Position numbers and translations under genes: made by a program
From: Deltaproteobacteria bacterium
GTDB lineage: Bacteria; Myxococcota; Kuafuiibacteriia; Kuafuiibacteriales; Kuafuiibacteriaceae
Length of the DNA: 64,000 nt
Direction: 5' to 3'
Assembly (NCBI GenBank): GCA_016703535.1
Contig: JADJBV010000001.1
Coordinates: 2,656,001 to 2,720,000 of the forward strand
Notes under the pieces: generated by a model
Databases searched by the model: none
Told to the model about the DNA's origin: nothing
Seen by the model: the letters and a program-made list of their open reading frames with translations, nothing else
Shown here: positions 7,573-17,354 of the stretch, piece after piece
Position numbering within the stretch: position 1 is the stretch's first letter
Layout: every line of letters starts with the position of its first letter

Positions 7573-9687
7573 TCAGCGGGGGGGCGACCATCGAAGGTCG
7601 GCGCCCAAGTCGGCCTGCCCATCGGCGCCACCGGCCAGGCCCAGCCCATCTTCGCCGCTCACTTCACCGGCCCAACCGGACTGATCCTTCGGGCCCCCTT
7701 CAAAGTCGGGGTATTGATCGACGCCGCCCGCGTCGAGGCAAAGACCGATGGTGGCCAACTCCGGGAAGGGGCCGCCCAGGTTCACCGCGCCCAACACCAA
7801 CTTGGCGCGGCTCAGGTAACGATCATCACCGGCCGCGTCGACGAAGATCCCGAGGCCACCCGCGGAAGCCGCGCCGGCCGACAAAGAAGGGAGCTGACGT
7901 TGATCGTCGCCGGCTTGATCGACCGCCAGGCCCAGGCCGAAGTCGTGGGCCGCGCCCAACACCAAGTGTCGGGGCGTCAACTCGTCGCCGAGCCGATCAT
8001 GACCGGCGGCGTCGAGGTAGAGGCCCACACCAAAGTGCACCCCGGCGCCCGCGCCGTACCAGGCGAGGTCCAGCCGATCGTCGCCGTCACCCTCGAGCAG
8101 TGCCCCGAGGCCACCAAAATAACCGACGCCCTGGGCGAACACCGCCGCCTGATAACGATCGTCGCCGCGGCGATCGCGCAGGAGCCCCAAGCCTCCGCCC
8201 AGAGCATTGCTCACCAAGCCGGTGCGCAGGCCGAGCCCCGCCCCTTGGCACAAGCTGGCCGAAAGTTCTTCGTCTTGGGGAGAGGGATAGATCCCGCCGT
8301 CGATGCGGCAGGCGTAGCGATCGTCGCCCTCTTGATCGTCCAAGGCGCCGAAGCCCGCCACGAAGCCAAAACCTTGGGCCCGGGCCACCGCTTGATAGTC
8401 GTCGTTGCCGGCCTCGTCGTAGAGGATGGCGATGCCGGACTGGGCCGCCCCTTGGCTGACCGCTTCGGCTTGATAACGATCGTGGCCCTCGAGATCGGCC
8501 AACACCGCCACCCCTTGGTCGGCGTAGGCCTGACTGGCTTGGAGCGCTTGGTAGTGATCGTCGCCTTCGAAGTCGAAGAGGATCGCCACGCCACTTTTGG
8601 CCGAGGCCTGGCGTCCGTTCGCGGAAAGGCTGGCCCGACGATACACCCCGTCCCGACTGCCTCGACCGGCGGCGTCGGCCGGGAGCCGCTCTTCGGCGTC
8701 TTCGGCCTCGGGATAGGAGTAGCGATCGTCGCCCTCGAGATCGAGGTGGATCGAAACTGGGTGCTCCGCGCTTTTGTTGGCCGCGACCGCGTCCAGGTAG
8801 ACGTCGTCCCCGCCCAACTCGAGGAACAACAAGACGGGCTCGGGGCTGGCCGGATACCGATCGTCGCCCCGACCTTCGACCCGGATCAGGCCCAGCGGCG
8901 TCTCGAGCCGATAGTGGGCCAGGTCCCCGGCGAAGCGAGACAACTCGGCGGCCTCGATCGCTTCGACCAGCGCCGCCGCCGCCGCGTAGAGCCGCTCCCG
9001 GCCCAACAAGAGGTAGGCCCGATCCCCAGGATCGGCGGGGTTGGGAGGTTCGGGGCTGTCTTTGGCCACGAGGGCGTCGCCGCCGTGTTCGAACCACCAA
9101 GCCGAAGATCGCACCGACGACTCGGCCCGGGCCCGTTGGACCCGATCGATCTCGGCCGCGGCGTTCAAGATCGGGCCGAGGGCCTGGGCCAATTCAGGCG
9201 ACAAGGTCCCCTCGGCCTCTGGGCAACGATCGGGGCAAAGTTGGGCCAGGGCCTCTTCAAAGCCGCCGATCGCCGGCTCCGAATAGGCGTCGGCCGAAAG
9301 GAGCCAGGCCGCCTGGCGGATCCGGGCCGCCACCGGCGAGGTCGAGGATGGGGCGCTGAAGAGCTCAGCGATGCCGCGGAACGCCAGCGGCTGTTGTCGC
9401 ACCCGATCGACCACCAAAAGTTCAGCGCCGTTGGAGAGCAGCCCGCCCGAGAGGGCCTTGGCCTCGGCGAGCTCCAGCGAAACCGCCGCCGAGCTGCCCA
9501 AGGTCTGGGACAGGGTGTGTTCCACAAAAGGGACCAAAAGGGGCGGGTCGAGGCCCAGGGTCGGCGAACCAACCCGTGGGCCTCGGGGAGGCCCGAGCAC
9601 CAGCACTTCGTCTTCCGGGATTTTGGTGATCCCGGCCGCTTCTTGGCAGGCGACGAGCGCCAGAGAGAAGCCGACCCAAGCCCGCAC
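7573..9687 (-). CDS. GDD-repeat solenoid lipoprotein
   Basis: 704 residues from the GTG at 9687, which gives MRAWVGFSLALVAC, a lipoprotein signal with lipobox LVAC. A TTG at 9777 overlapping the upstream stop is an alternative, but its extra 30 residues do not look like a signal. The N-terminal about 270 residues are helical and unrecognised. From about residue 275 on, some 13 repeats share the pattern G-x-G-x-L-x-D-x-x-G-D-D-R-Y, spaced about 25-45 residues (GDDRY, GDDVY, GDDHY, GHDRY, GNDDY, GDDRL, GVDQY and so on). The pattern suggests a beta-solenoid with acidic turns, perhaps metal-binding. It is not the GGxGxD RTX nonapeptide. Function unknown. Confidence 0.8.
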   Translation of the reverse strand: MRAWVGFSLALVACQEAAGITKIPEDEVLVLGPPRGPRVGSPTLGLDPPLLVPFVEHTLSQTLGSSAAVSLELAEAKALSGGLLSNGAELLVVDRVRQQPLAFRGIAELFSAPSSTSPVAARIRQAAWLLSADAYSEPAIGGFEEALAQLCPDRCPEAEGTLSPELAQALGPILNAAAEIDRVQRARAESSVRSSAWWFEHGGDALVAKDSPEPPNPADPGDRAYLLLGRERLYAAAAALVEAIEAAELSRFAGDLAHYRLETPLGLIRVEGRGDDRYPASPEPVLLFLELGGDDVYLDAVAANKSAEHPVSIHLDLEGDDRYSYPEAEDAEERLPADAAGRGSRDGVYRRASLSANGRQASAKSGVAILFDFEGDDHYQALQASQAYADQGVAVLADLEGHDRYQAEAVSQGAAQSGIAILYDEAGNDDYQAVARAQGFGFVAGFGALDDQEGDDRYACRIDGGIYPSPQDEELSASLCQGAGLGLRTGLVSNALGGGLGLLRDRRGDDRYQAAVFAQGVGYFGGLGALLEGDGDDRLDLAWYGAGAGVHFGVGLYLDAAGHDRLGDELTPRHLVLGAAHDFGLGLAVDQAGDDQRQLPSLSAGAASAGGLGIFVDAAGDDRYLSRAKLVLGAVNLGGPFPELATIGLCLDAGGVDQYPDFEGGPKDQSGWAGEVSGEDGLGLAGGADGQADLGADLRWSPPR

Positions 9688-9773
9688 ATCTTCGGCTTCG
9701 GTCGGATCGGGCCCGGGCTGTAGGGACAGGTTCGGGCGGGCGGGCGCCTGTGCCGGGCTAGGACGGCCTCGGC

Positions 9774-11309
9774 TCAAAACGAGCCACGGATCCCCAGCTG
9801 GCCCCCGTCCGGCGAAAGCTGGAGTTGAGGTCCACTCAAGACCAAGGGGAGATCACCCCGGTCGCCGCCGGGCCAACCGCGCCAAAAGATCTGGTGCCAC
9901 AAGGCAACCCCAGCCCCGTTGATCGCGCCGTAGATGAAGGACAGGGGCGCGTCGGCCGGGAAGGCCAGGCCGGCCTCGATCTCGGTGATCGCCAGCCACG
10001 CCGACAGGCCCGTCAAGCCCAAGGCGGTGGCCCAAATGAACGGAGCGGGCGCGTCCTCGATGAAGAGCAAGGTGGTCGCCGCGCCCATCAGGCCGCCGCC
10101 GAAGTTGGGGGCGAAGGCCATCAGCGGGGGGCCGATCCGATCGTTGCCGGTGACCTCGGGGCCGAGCACCGGGTGAAAGGCGACCGGTCGGTTGCGGCCG
10201 ATTCGGTTGCGAAAAAGGATCGGTGTGGTCAGGGCCACCAAGGAGCCCTCGATCAACACCAAGATGTCCTCCAAGATCTCCAGCCGGTTGCTGTAGCCGT
10301 GACGGGCGCTGGGCGCCAACATCATCAGGCTGGCCACGAGAAAAGTCGCGCCCTCGAGCACGTAGAGGCGTTTTTCAGCGGCCCGGATGTCGTCGGCGTC
10401 CCGGGTCACGAAGCCGTCGAGGTAATTTTGGTCGAAGAAGAAGACCTGCTCTTCGCACATCACCACGCAGCGCGGAGTGCCGAAGAAGCCGATGCCGATC
10501 GACAACAACGGCAGGCCCAGGGCCAGGCCGTGGGCCAGGAAAAAACGTTCGTAGGGATCGCCGGCCTCGAAGGGCGCGGCGGTCGGCGGGGTGACCGTCC
10601 GGCGAAGGGCGCCGAAGCCGGATCGGGTCGCGGTGACGGTGTCGCCGAGCTGGGGCTGGCCCGACCCAGGATCCAAGGCGGCTCGGATCCCGGCCGCGCT
10701 GCTCGGGGGCAAAAAAGGCGCGGGCGCCTGGGGCTGAGCGCCCAACTCCACCACCGGGCCGTGGATCCGGCTCAGCTCACCGAGGGGTGGAGTGCCGAGG
10801 CGGAGCGCCAAGGACGCGCCACCCAGCACCGGCACCAGGTCGGCCTGAGCCCAAAGGGGCAACACCACGCGCTTGGACTTGTCGGCGGTCAGAAGGTCGA
10901 TGACCTGGGCCAAACGCGCCACCGGAGGTGGCCCCGGATCGATGCGCCCGCGCTCGGGGCCCAAGGCATACAGCGGGACCTCACCATAAAGGGGCGTGCC
11001 ATCGACGGGAGAGACGATCGCTTGGGGTGAAACCAAGATCGACGAAGTGCAAGTTAACTTGCGATCTGGATCCGCGAGTTGGCCGGTGAGCGCCTCCATG
11101 CTGAGCCCGGGCGCCAAGGGCCAGACCTCGATCGGCGCGCCGGGCAGGCCCTCGAGGAGCGGCGAACCCGGCGGCACCAGGGCCAACCGTTGTTCATCCC
11201 CAACCTGAAAGGCGGTGAGCCAGCGGGTCGGCTCGGGGCAAGCGACGGTGGTGCTGGTGGTGGTGGTCGAGACCGTGGCCACCAAGAGGAGGAGCGCACT
11301 CACGCCCAC
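9774..11309 (-). CDS. hypothetical membrane protein
   Basis: 511 residues, GTG start at 11309; an in-frame GTG two codons downstream is equally possible. A secretion signal (VSALLLLVATVS) leads into a Thr-rich stretch and a Cys. The N-terminal half looks extracytoplasmic. The C-terminal half has several hydrophobic segments (for example LGLPLLSIGIGFFG, FLVASLMMLA, LMGAATTLLF, ATALGLTGLSAWLAI). No family was recognised. It ends 4 nt inside a possible TTG start of the GDD-repeat lipoprotein, so the two are probably one transcription unit. A copy of the dispersed palindrome sits at 11049-11062. Confidence 0.72.
   Translation of the reverse strand: MGVSALLLLVATVSTTTTSTTVACPEPTRWLTAFQVGDEQRLALVPPGSPLLEGLPGAPIEVWPLAPGLSMEALTGQLADPDRKLTCTSSILVSPQAIVSPVDGTPLYGEVPLYALGPERGRIDPGPPPVARLAQVIDLLTADKSKRVVLPLWAQADLVPVLGGASLALRLGTPPLGELSRIHGPVVELGAQPQAPAPFLPPSSAAGIRAALDPGSGQPQLGDTVTATRSGFGALRRTVTPPTAAPFEAGDPYERFFLAHGLALGLPLLSIGIGFFGTPRCVVMCEEQVFFFDQNYLDGFVTRDADDIRAAEKRLYVLEGATFLVASLMMLAPSARHGYSNRLEILEDILVLIEGSLVALTTPILFRNRIGRNRPVAFHPVLGPEVTGNDRIGPPLMAFAPNFGGGLMGAATTLLFIEDAPAPFIWATALGLTGLSAWLAITEIEAGLAFPADAPLSFIYGAINGAGVALWHQIFWRGWPGGDRGDLPLVLSGPQLQLSPDGGQLGIRGSF
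11049..11062. repeat. GCAAG-N4-CTTGC palindrome, copy 2 (spacer TTAA)
   Basis: GCAAGTTAACTTGC is a perfect 14-bp palindrome inside the hypothetical membrane protein gene, read on the minus strand as R-K-L-T-C. It uses a TTA codon, very rare in this GC-rich sequence. Confidence 0.85.
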
Positions 11310-11541
11310 TCCCGAGCCCGAACCGAAGGGCGCCGGAGGCCCTGGGCCCCCTCGGGTGGGTGGCGCCGCTCCATCGTACTTCCACGACGCCCACTCGCGT
11401 CGTTCGCCTGCGGATCACCGCACTTCGGCAAGCGGCCCGGGACCGGGATGCCCGGGCTCGAGCCTCGGGGCCGCTTCGAGGGTGTTGGTCGCGGGTGGAC
11501 CCGGTGGCGAGGCATGAGGAGGCACCCGGCCGGGGGGCCGC

Positions 11542-13527
11542 TTAGAAAGACACGCCGAAGAAGAGTTGCAGCGTATGGGCCAAGGACGAGTCAAGGCGGG
11601 CGACCTGTTCACCCGTGGACAAGGTTTTGGTGGCACCCGGGTAGTAGGTCTCCACCTGGACCTGCCGATCCAAGCCGCCGAAGGGGATGAACATCCCGTA
11701 CTGGAACCAGGCGTGGAACCCATCTTCCGAGTCGTAGAAGATCTTGAAGTCGCCCTCCAGGCCCAGGTTGTTGTCTGGGTTGCCGAGGGAGTCATCGTTG
11801 CCCTCGCTGTTGCGGATCTCAGTGAAGCTCCCCGAGGGCGTCGAGGAGGCGAACCAAGCCCGGGAATAGACCAAGTCGAAGCGAGCGCCAAAGGCCTCGG
11901 TCAGGTTGTATTGCACGCCTGGCCGGATGACCAGAGCGTCGGTCACGTTGCCGACCAGCTGGCGCCAGAAGATCATGTCGACGATGAAGTCGGGGTCGAA
12001 GCGGAAGTTGGTGATGCGTCGATCCCCTTGAGGAGCTTGGCTGCCGTCCCATTGCCCCGCGGAACCCACGCCGCTCAGAAGCGGGCGAATGCCCCAGCCC
12101 GGCGCCGAGTCGCCGCTGGCCGCCACCACCAAGAGTTGGATCGTGAGGGCGTCCTTCAGGAGCTTGTACTGCACGTTCAAGGTGGCGCCGTGTTGGCTGA
12201 TGCCCAAGCCATCGGGGAAGTCGGGGTCGGTGGCGCCGTAGGGCCCGGAGAGCGCGGGGTTGCCGATGCGCCCCAAGATGCCGGCGTACTCCGCCTCGAT
12301 GGACAACTTCCGCCAGAGGAACTTGACCCAGTAGGAGTAAGCGTAGAGCTGAACGTCCCGCTCCAGGAGTTCGTTCGGCCCAGCCTGCTGATTGGGGTCA
12401 GCCTTGTCCTGTCCAAAGAAGTTGGCCGCGTCCAGGGCCTGGAAACGCCCGACCTGGTACGTGCCGTAGTTGAGCACGTATTCGTCGTTCTCCAGCTTCT
12501 GCTTGATCTCCTCGGGCTTGTCTCGCTTCACGATCGCCAAGATGTACTGGTCCACGTCGTCCCGCTGATCCCGGTCGAAAGGTTGACCGTAGGGATCTTG
12601 ACGCTGGGCGGAGGTGACGCCTGAAGCGACCCAGTCGAAGGCCGGGATGATGTAGAAGTCGCCGACCTTGGTGGCGAACATGATCCGGTCGTTGGTGTCG
12701 CCGAAGTCATTGTCCAGGCCGTTGCCTTCGTTGGCCAAGATCCCCATGCCGAACTGGCTGGGCATCCGGCCGACCCGAAGTTGACCAAGGGGGGTCATCA
12801 CCTCGGCCCAAACGCGCTTGACCCGGATGGAGTCAGTCCACACCGCGTTGAGGCCGGCCACTGGACTGATCTGGGTCTGGGAGAAGGCCAAAAGCGGTGA
12901 GATTGGGTTCTGAGGGAAGCCGTCGGGGGTCGAGCCCAAGACCAGGTTGTCGAGGACGTCGAGCTGCATCTTGATCTTGATGTCCTCGTAGACATTGAAC
13001 GTCGGCTCGAGCCGGAGGCGCATGTTGGCGCCGCCCAAGGTGTTGCCAACGCCAGCTCGACTTGCGCAGCCCTCCCCCTGGATCGATTGAGTCGACCCCT
13101 GCGGGGTGTAAGTCTTATCACCTGGGTAGTCCGTAGCGCAGAGGGGCACCGGCGGCGAGGTCCCCGCGAAGGGCCCGCTCTCGGTACGGGTCTGCGCGTT
13201 GTAGTAGTAGGTGCCGAGATCCAGGTTGTTGAAGAGGTCGTAGCGGAACCGGAAGTAACCATCCATCTCGAGGAAGTTGAGCTCCGGCTTCACCGGCTCC
13301 TCCCACTTCCACTCTTCTTCGGCCCAAGCGTCACCGCCTGCGGCCCCGCCCACGGCCTTGTCCGCGCCCAGGTCTTCCTTGAGCTCCAGCCGCAGCTCTT
13401 CCCGAAGCTCCTCCTTGAGCTCGGCCTTCAGGCGCTCCAGATCGATCGCGGTGCTGCCGGTGCCCGCGGCGTGGGCCAAGGTGGGGAGGAGGAGCGCCAA
13501 CAGGGGCGCCGACCAGAACAAGCGCAT
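11542..13527 (-). CDS. TIGR04551-like outer-membrane beta-barrel protein
   Basis: 661 residues from ATG at 13527, chosen because it gives a Sec signal peptide (MRLFWSAPLLALLLPTLAHA). A short charged coiled-coil (AELKEELREELRLELKED) follows, as in many porins that contact peptidoglycan. The rest is rich in alternating aromatic/polar strands (MDGYFRFRYDLFNNLDLGTY, LRVGRMPSQFGMGILANEG) and ends with a terminal Phe (FGVSF), typical of outer-membrane barrels. Length and strand pattern resemble the TIGR04551 family known mainly from Myxococcota. Function of the family is unknown to me. The convergent/adjacent epimerase gene begins about 40 bp upstream on the same strand. Confidence 0.8.
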   Translation of the reverse strand: MRLFWSAPLLALLLPTLAHAAGTGSTAIDLERLKAELKEELREELRLELKEDLGADKAVGGAAGGDAWAEEEWKWEEPVKPELNFLEMDGYFRFRYDLFNNLDLGTYYYNAQTRTESGPFAGTSPPVPLCATDYPGDKTYTPQGSTQSIQGEGCASRAGVGNTLGGANMRLRLEPTFNVYEDIKIKMQLDVLDNLVLGSTPDGFPQNPISPLLAFSQTQISPVAGLNAVWTDSIRVKRVWAEVMTPLGQLRVGRMPSQFGMGILANEGNGLDNDFGDTNDRIMFATKVGDFYIIPAFDWVASGVTSAQRQDPYGQPFDRDQRDDVDQYILAIVKRDKPEEIKQKLENDEYVLNYGTYQVGRFQALDAANFFGQDKADPNQQAGPNELLERDVQLYAYSYWVKFLWRKLSIEAEYAGILGRIGNPALSGPYGATDPDFPDGLGISQHGATLNVQYKLLKDALTIQLLVVAASGDSAPGWGIRPLLSGVGSAGQWDGSQAPQGDRRITNFRFDPDFIVDMIFWRQLVGNVTDALVIRPGVQYNLTEAFGARFDLVYSRAWFASSTPSGSFTEIRNSEGNDDSLGNPDNNLGLEGDFKIFYDSEDGFHAWFQYGMFIPFGGLDRQVQVETYYPGATKTLSTGEQVARLDSSLAHTLQLFFGVSF

Positions 13528-13566
13528 TCGGTCCGGGCGCTTAGCACGCCTGGGAACTTCCGCCAA

Positions 13567-13977
13567 TCAAGTCTTCCGGGGCTTCTCCACCAGCTCGATC
13601 AAGACCCCGTGCAGGCCTTTCGGGTGGATGAAGGCCACCCGGGAGCCGCCGGCCCCCGGCACCGGCGTCTCGTTGACCAGCGGCAGGCCCGCCACCTTGG
13701 CCAAAGCCAGGGCCGAGTCGATGTTCTCGACCTCCAGGCAGATGTGATGCAGGCCCTCGCCGCGCTTTTCGATGGAGCGGGCGATCGAAGAGCTGGCGTC
13801 GGTAGAGGCCACCAACTCCAGGTGGGCCCCGCCCAGGTCGAAGAACGCCACCTTGGCCTTTTCGGTGGGCACCACCTCGACCCGCTCACAGGTGAGGCCG
13901 AGCTTCTTCTCGAAGCTGTCGACCGCCAGATCCAGGTCCCGAATCGCCACCGCCACGTGATCGAGCTTGAACGCCAT
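13567..13977 (-). CDS. mce: methylmalonyl-CoA epimerase
   Basis: 136 residues, the usual size for this glyoxalase/VOC-fold enzyme. It interconverts (S)- and (R)-methylmalonyl-CoA in propionate metabolism. MAFKLDHVAVAIRDLDLAVD supplies the first metal His (H7). GEGLHHICLEVENI and GGSRVAFIHPKGLHGVLIEL supply the second His and the terminal Glu ligands. ATG at 13977 is chosen since the upstream in-frame extension lacks conservation. It is divergent from the kinase gene starting at 14049. Confidence 0.9.
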   Translation of the reverse strand: MAFKLDHVAVAIRDLDLAVDSFEKKLGLTCERVEVVPTEKAKVAFFDLGGAHLELVASTDASSSIARSIEKRGEGLHHICLEVENIDSALALAKVAGLPLVNETPVPGAGGSRVAFIHPKGLHGVLIELVEKPRKT

Positions 13978-14048
13978 GGCCCCGCCTAACACCCTCGCCT
14001 TGGCCCACCCATCCCCCGATTTGCGCCCCACCCCAAAAGCGGGCAAAA

Positions 14049-15983
14049 ATGGGGCCTCCCCTGATGTCCGAGCTGGGCCTGACGACCGCGCCCCCGCGAC
14101 TGCCCGAGCGCATCGGGCCCTTCGCGATCCACGGCGTGCTCGGCCGGGGCGCCACCGGCGTGGTCTTCGACGCCAGCGACGCTCAAGGCCAACGGATCGC
14201 CCTCAAGGTGATCCGGCCCTTGGGCGACACCGAACGAGTCAACCTGACCGTGGCCCGCTTCCTAAGAGAAGCCCAGATCCTTCAGCAGGTCGCCCACCCC
14301 GGCGTGGTGCGGCTGATCGGCTCCGGCAACCACGAGGGCATGTTGTACCTGGCCATGGCCCGGGTCGAAGGCGTCAGCCTCTTGGTGGTCCGACGCCAAG
14401 GCCCCCTCGGCTTCGACGCCTTGATCCAGCTCGGGGGCCAACTCGCCGACGCCCTCTTTCACCTCCACCAAAAAGGCGTGGTCCACCGGGACATCAAGCC
14501 CGCCAACATCCTGATCGATCAACACGGTCGGCCGGTGATCACCGACTTCGGGATCAGCGGCCTGGCCGACGCCACCGGCATCACCCGCCAAGGGGACCTG
14601 CTGGGCAGCCCCGGTTTTATGGCCCCCGAGGTGGTCGAAGGCGCGATCCCCGACGCCCGATCGGATCAGTTCGCCTTGGGCCGCTTGTTGTTCGAGCTGG
14701 GGGCCCTCGGTGAGGCCCGAAAACTGCCGAAAAATGCGCCGATCCTCGAGGTGCTGCGGGTCGCGATGGAGATCGATTGGGAGCGCTTCCCGAACGAGGT
14801 TCCGTTCCCCGGCCTCCACAAGATCATCCGACGGCTGATGGCCACCCGCCCCGAAGATCGCTTCGTCGGTTGCGATCAGGTCCGGGACGAGATCTTGGCC
14901 CTCGGTGCCCGGGAGCTCCTCGACTCGGACACCCTCAACGAACACGTCGGCAAGTTGGCGCTGAAGCCGAGCACCCCTTGGGAGACCTTGGCCGACGACC
15001 TCGATCTCGGGCCCGCCCCGACGCCGCTCCTCGAGCTGGAGCCTTCGCCCGGGCCGATCCAGCGCTTCGACACGCTCCGGGTGCCGGCCTTATCAGAGGA
15101 GGACGTGGCCCGGCCCGCGCCCACGCCCCGGCTGCCCGGGCTGATCGAGGTCCCGGGTGAGCCGCCGATCGACGAGCTGACCGAACCTCCGATCCTCCTC
15201 GATCGACCGACCTCCAACCCTCGGTCGGCGGTGCTGCGCAGCCCGTCCAAACCTCCGAGCTCCAGCCCTCGGGTCCCGACCTCCACCCCCCGAGCTTTGG
15301 TGTTGCCCGGGACCACCGCCGCTGCCCACGCCGCCGCCGCCGCCGCGGCCGCCCATGCCACCGACACCACCTTGCCCATGCCGCCTTCGTCGCCCCGTGG
15401 GACCCCGCCCCTGGTGTTGCCCAACGCCGGCTCCGGCGATCTGACCGTCGCGGCGGGGCCGTCGTTGGCGCTCGAGGCCCAGGTCCCGCGGCTGGAGCGC
15501 CAGGTCGCCAAACTCAAGGAGGACCTGGCCACGGCCCGCCGCCTGGCCAACCCTCCCAAAAAAAACGGGCCCTGGATCCTAGGGGTGGTGGCCGCTTTGG
15601 GTTTGGGCACCCTCGCCGGGGTCGGGGTCAGCCGGGCGATCGGGCCGGCCGCAGGCCTGGTGTTGGTCGGCCCCCGACTCGACCAGGAGGCGCCGGCCTT
15701 GATCCCAACCGGTCGGGTGCCGGACGCCCGGGCCTTGGCCGACGCCCAGGGGATGTTGGAGCGGGGGCGCGAACACCAAAAAGAACGGCACCTGGACGAG
15801 GCCGAGCGGCTGTATGCCCTCTGTGTCGAGCTCGCCGATCTCCCGGACTGCCATCGAGGCCTGGGAACCCTGTTGTCGGTCTACGGTGATCCACAAGGGC
15901 GAGCCCACCTCCTTCGTTACCTGGAGCTGGCCCCCGACGCTTCCGACGCCCCGGCGATCCGCCAAGCGCTCGACAACCCTTGA
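14049..15983 (+). CDS. transmembrane Ser/Thr protein kinase
   Basis: 644 residues. The kinase domain is about residues 20-285: Gly loop LGRGATGVV (31-39), catalytic Lys in IALKVI (about 52), HRDIKPANI (147-155), DFG (about 167) and SPGFMAPE. A long Pro/Ser-rich linker follows, containing an Ala tract of nearly 20 residues broken by His. A coiled-coil (QVPRLERQVAKLKEDLATAR) and one transmembrane helix near 509-535 come next, then an extracytoplasmic TPR-like tail (DEAERLYALCVELADLPDC). This is the usual plan of myxobacterial Hanks-type kinases. ATG at 14064 (MSELGL) is an alternative start. Confidence 0.9.
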   Translation: MGPPLMSELGLTTAPPRLPERIGPFAIHGVLGRGATGVVFDASDAQGQRIALKVIRPLGDTERVNLTVARFLREAQILQQVAHPGVVRLIGSGNHEGMLYLAMARVEGVSLLVVRRQGPLGFDALIQLGGQLADALFHLHQKGVVHRDIKPANILIDQHGRPVITDFGISGLADATGITRQGDLLGSPGFMAPEVVEGAIPDARSDQFALGRLLFELGALGEARKLPKNAPILEVLRVAMEIDWERFPNEVPFPGLHKIIRRLMATRPEDRFVGCDQVRDEILALGARELLDSDTLNEHVGKLALKPSTPWETLADDLDLGPAPTPLLELEPSPGPIQRFDTLRVPALSEEDVARPAPTPRLPGLIEVPGEPPIDELTEPPILLDRPTSNPRSAVLRSPSKPPSSSPRVPTSTPRALVLPGTTAAAHAAAAAAAAHATDTTLPMPPSSPRGTPPLVLPNAGSGDLTVAAGPSLALEAQVPRLERQVAKLKEDLATARRLANPPKKNGPWILGVVAALGLGTLAGVGVSRAIGPAAGLVLVGPRLDQEAPALIPTGRVPDARALADAQGMLERGREHQKERHLDEAERLYALCVELADLPDCHRGLGTLLSVYGDPQGRAHLLRYLELAPDASDAPAIRQALDNP

Positions 15984-16022
15984 CCGGCCAGGGGTCGGCG
16001 TGGGCGTAGACAGAGGTGGGTC

Positions 16023-17354
16023 ATGACCGCCTCCCCTAGCTCGACCCTGATCTTGGGCGCCGGCCTGACCGGCCTTTCGGCGGCCTACCACCTGGGGGAC
16101 CCCAGCCTGTACCGCCTGATCGAGCGGGACGACGGCGTCGGCGGCCTGGCCCGGACCCGGCGTCGGCCCCAAGGCTTCCTCTGCGATGGAACCGGCCACT
16201 GGCTGCACCTGGCCAAGGACTACACCAAGGGCCTGGTCGGGAAGTTGATGGGCGACAACCTGGAGGCCCGAGCCCGAAAGGCGCGGGTCTACAGCAAGGG
16301 CGTCTTTACGCTCTACCCCTTCCAGGCCAACACCTTCGGCCTACCCAAAGAGGTGATCGCCGAGTGCCTCACCGGCCTGATCAAGGCCCGCTACGAAGAG
16401 CAACTCCCGGCCCCCACCAACTACAAGGAGTGGGTGAGGAAGGAGTTCGGTGAAGGGATCTGCCAGCACTTCATGTACCCCTACAACCGCAAGATCTACG
16501 GCGTACCGCTGGAAGATCTGGCGGTGGACTTCGCGGCCCGCTACATCCCGCGCCCTTCGGTCGAGAGCGTGATCGCCGGGGCCTTGGGCCTGTCCAAAGA
16601 AGCCCTGGGTTACAACGCCCAGTTCGTCTACCCGAAGCGCGGCGGCATCGGAGCGCTCTCCGAGGCCATTCACCACGGTGCGCCCCGCAAGGCCGAGTTG
16701 GGTCGCAAGCCCCGGACCATCGATCTCGAGCTCAAGCAGTGCGCGATGGCGGACGGCGAGGTGATCGGCTTTTCGCGCCTGATCACCACCATCCCGCTCA
16801 ACGATCTGATCACCTTGTGCCACCGAGGCCGGCCGAGCAGCGTGCCGGCGCCGATCTTGGAGGCCGCCCAAAAATTGCGGGCCAACTCGGTCTTGTACTT
16901 CGACGTGGCGCTCAAGGGCGACCCGAAGCCCCACCAGGACTACCACTGGATCTACCTGCCCGAAGACGACTTCCCCTTTTATCGGGTCGGCAGTTATTCG
17001 GCGGTGGAGCGCTCTTTGGCCCCGGCCGGGCACCGCAGCTACTACGTGGAGATGGGCCACTACGGCGAGGTGGATCCCTCCCGCTTCGAGGGCCCGATGT
17101 TGGACGGCCTGCGCAAGCTGGGGATCATCGAAGACGACTCGGAGGTCCTCTTCGTCACGCCCAACGTGTTGTCTCCGGCGTACGTACTCTTCGACGCCCA
17201 CTACGTGGACGCCCGGCGCACGATCCTCGACTGGCTGGAGCACCAGGGCGTGATCAGCGTCGGCCGCTACGGACGTTGGCAATACAACGCCATGGAAGAC
17301 GCCTTGCTCGAAGGAAAAGAGGCGGCCGAGCGGATCCTCGGGGAGAAACGGTGA
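16023..17354 (+). CDS. FAD-dependent oxidoreductase, UDP-galactopyranose mutase/amine-oxidase type
   Basis: 443 residues. The N-terminus ILGAGLTGLSAAYHL (about 10-24) is the Rossmann FAD motif, and DGVGGLARTRR (about 37-47) the second flavin motif. FMYPYNRKIYGVPLEDL resembles the substrate region of UDP-galactopyranose mutase-like and protoporphyrinogen-oxidase-like sugar enzymes. The stop overlaps the start of a family-2 glycosyltransferase (ATGA), which overlaps a polysaccharide deacetylase (GTGA). That context points to surface-glycan building rather than amine or haem metabolism. Exact substrate unknown. Confidence 0.82.
   Translation: MTASPSSTLILGAGLTGLSAAYHLGDPSLYRLIERDDGVGGLARTRRRPQGFLCDGTGHWLHLAKDYTKGLVGKLMGDNLEARARKARVYSKGVFTLYPFQANTFGLPKEVIAECLTGLIKARYEEQLPAPTNYKEWVRKEFGEGICQHFMYPYNRKIYGVPLEDLAVDFAARYIPRPSVESVIAGALGLSKEALGYNAQFVYPKRGGIGALSEAIHHGAPRKAELGRKPRTIDLELKQCAMADGEVIGFSRLITTIPLNDLITLCHRGRPSSVPAPILEAAQKLRANSVLYFDVALKGDPKPHQDYHWIYLPEDDFPFYRVGSYSAVERSLAPAGHRSYYVEMGHYGEVDPSRFEGPMLDGLRKLGIIEDDSEVLFVTPNVLSPAYVLFDAHYVDARRTILDWLEHQGVISVGRYGRWQYNAMEDALLEGKEAAERILGEKR

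Noticed and set aside
7573..9687. RTX (GGxGxDxUx) calcium-binding toxin
   Set aside because: Repeat core is GDDRY with longer, variable spacing and a lipoprotein signal rather than a C-terminal secretion signal.
17294..17307. GGAAG-ACGC-CTTGC near the end of the FAD oxidoreductase gene
   Set aside because: One mismatch to the palindrome arm; single-mismatch matches are expected by chance at roughly one or two per window.
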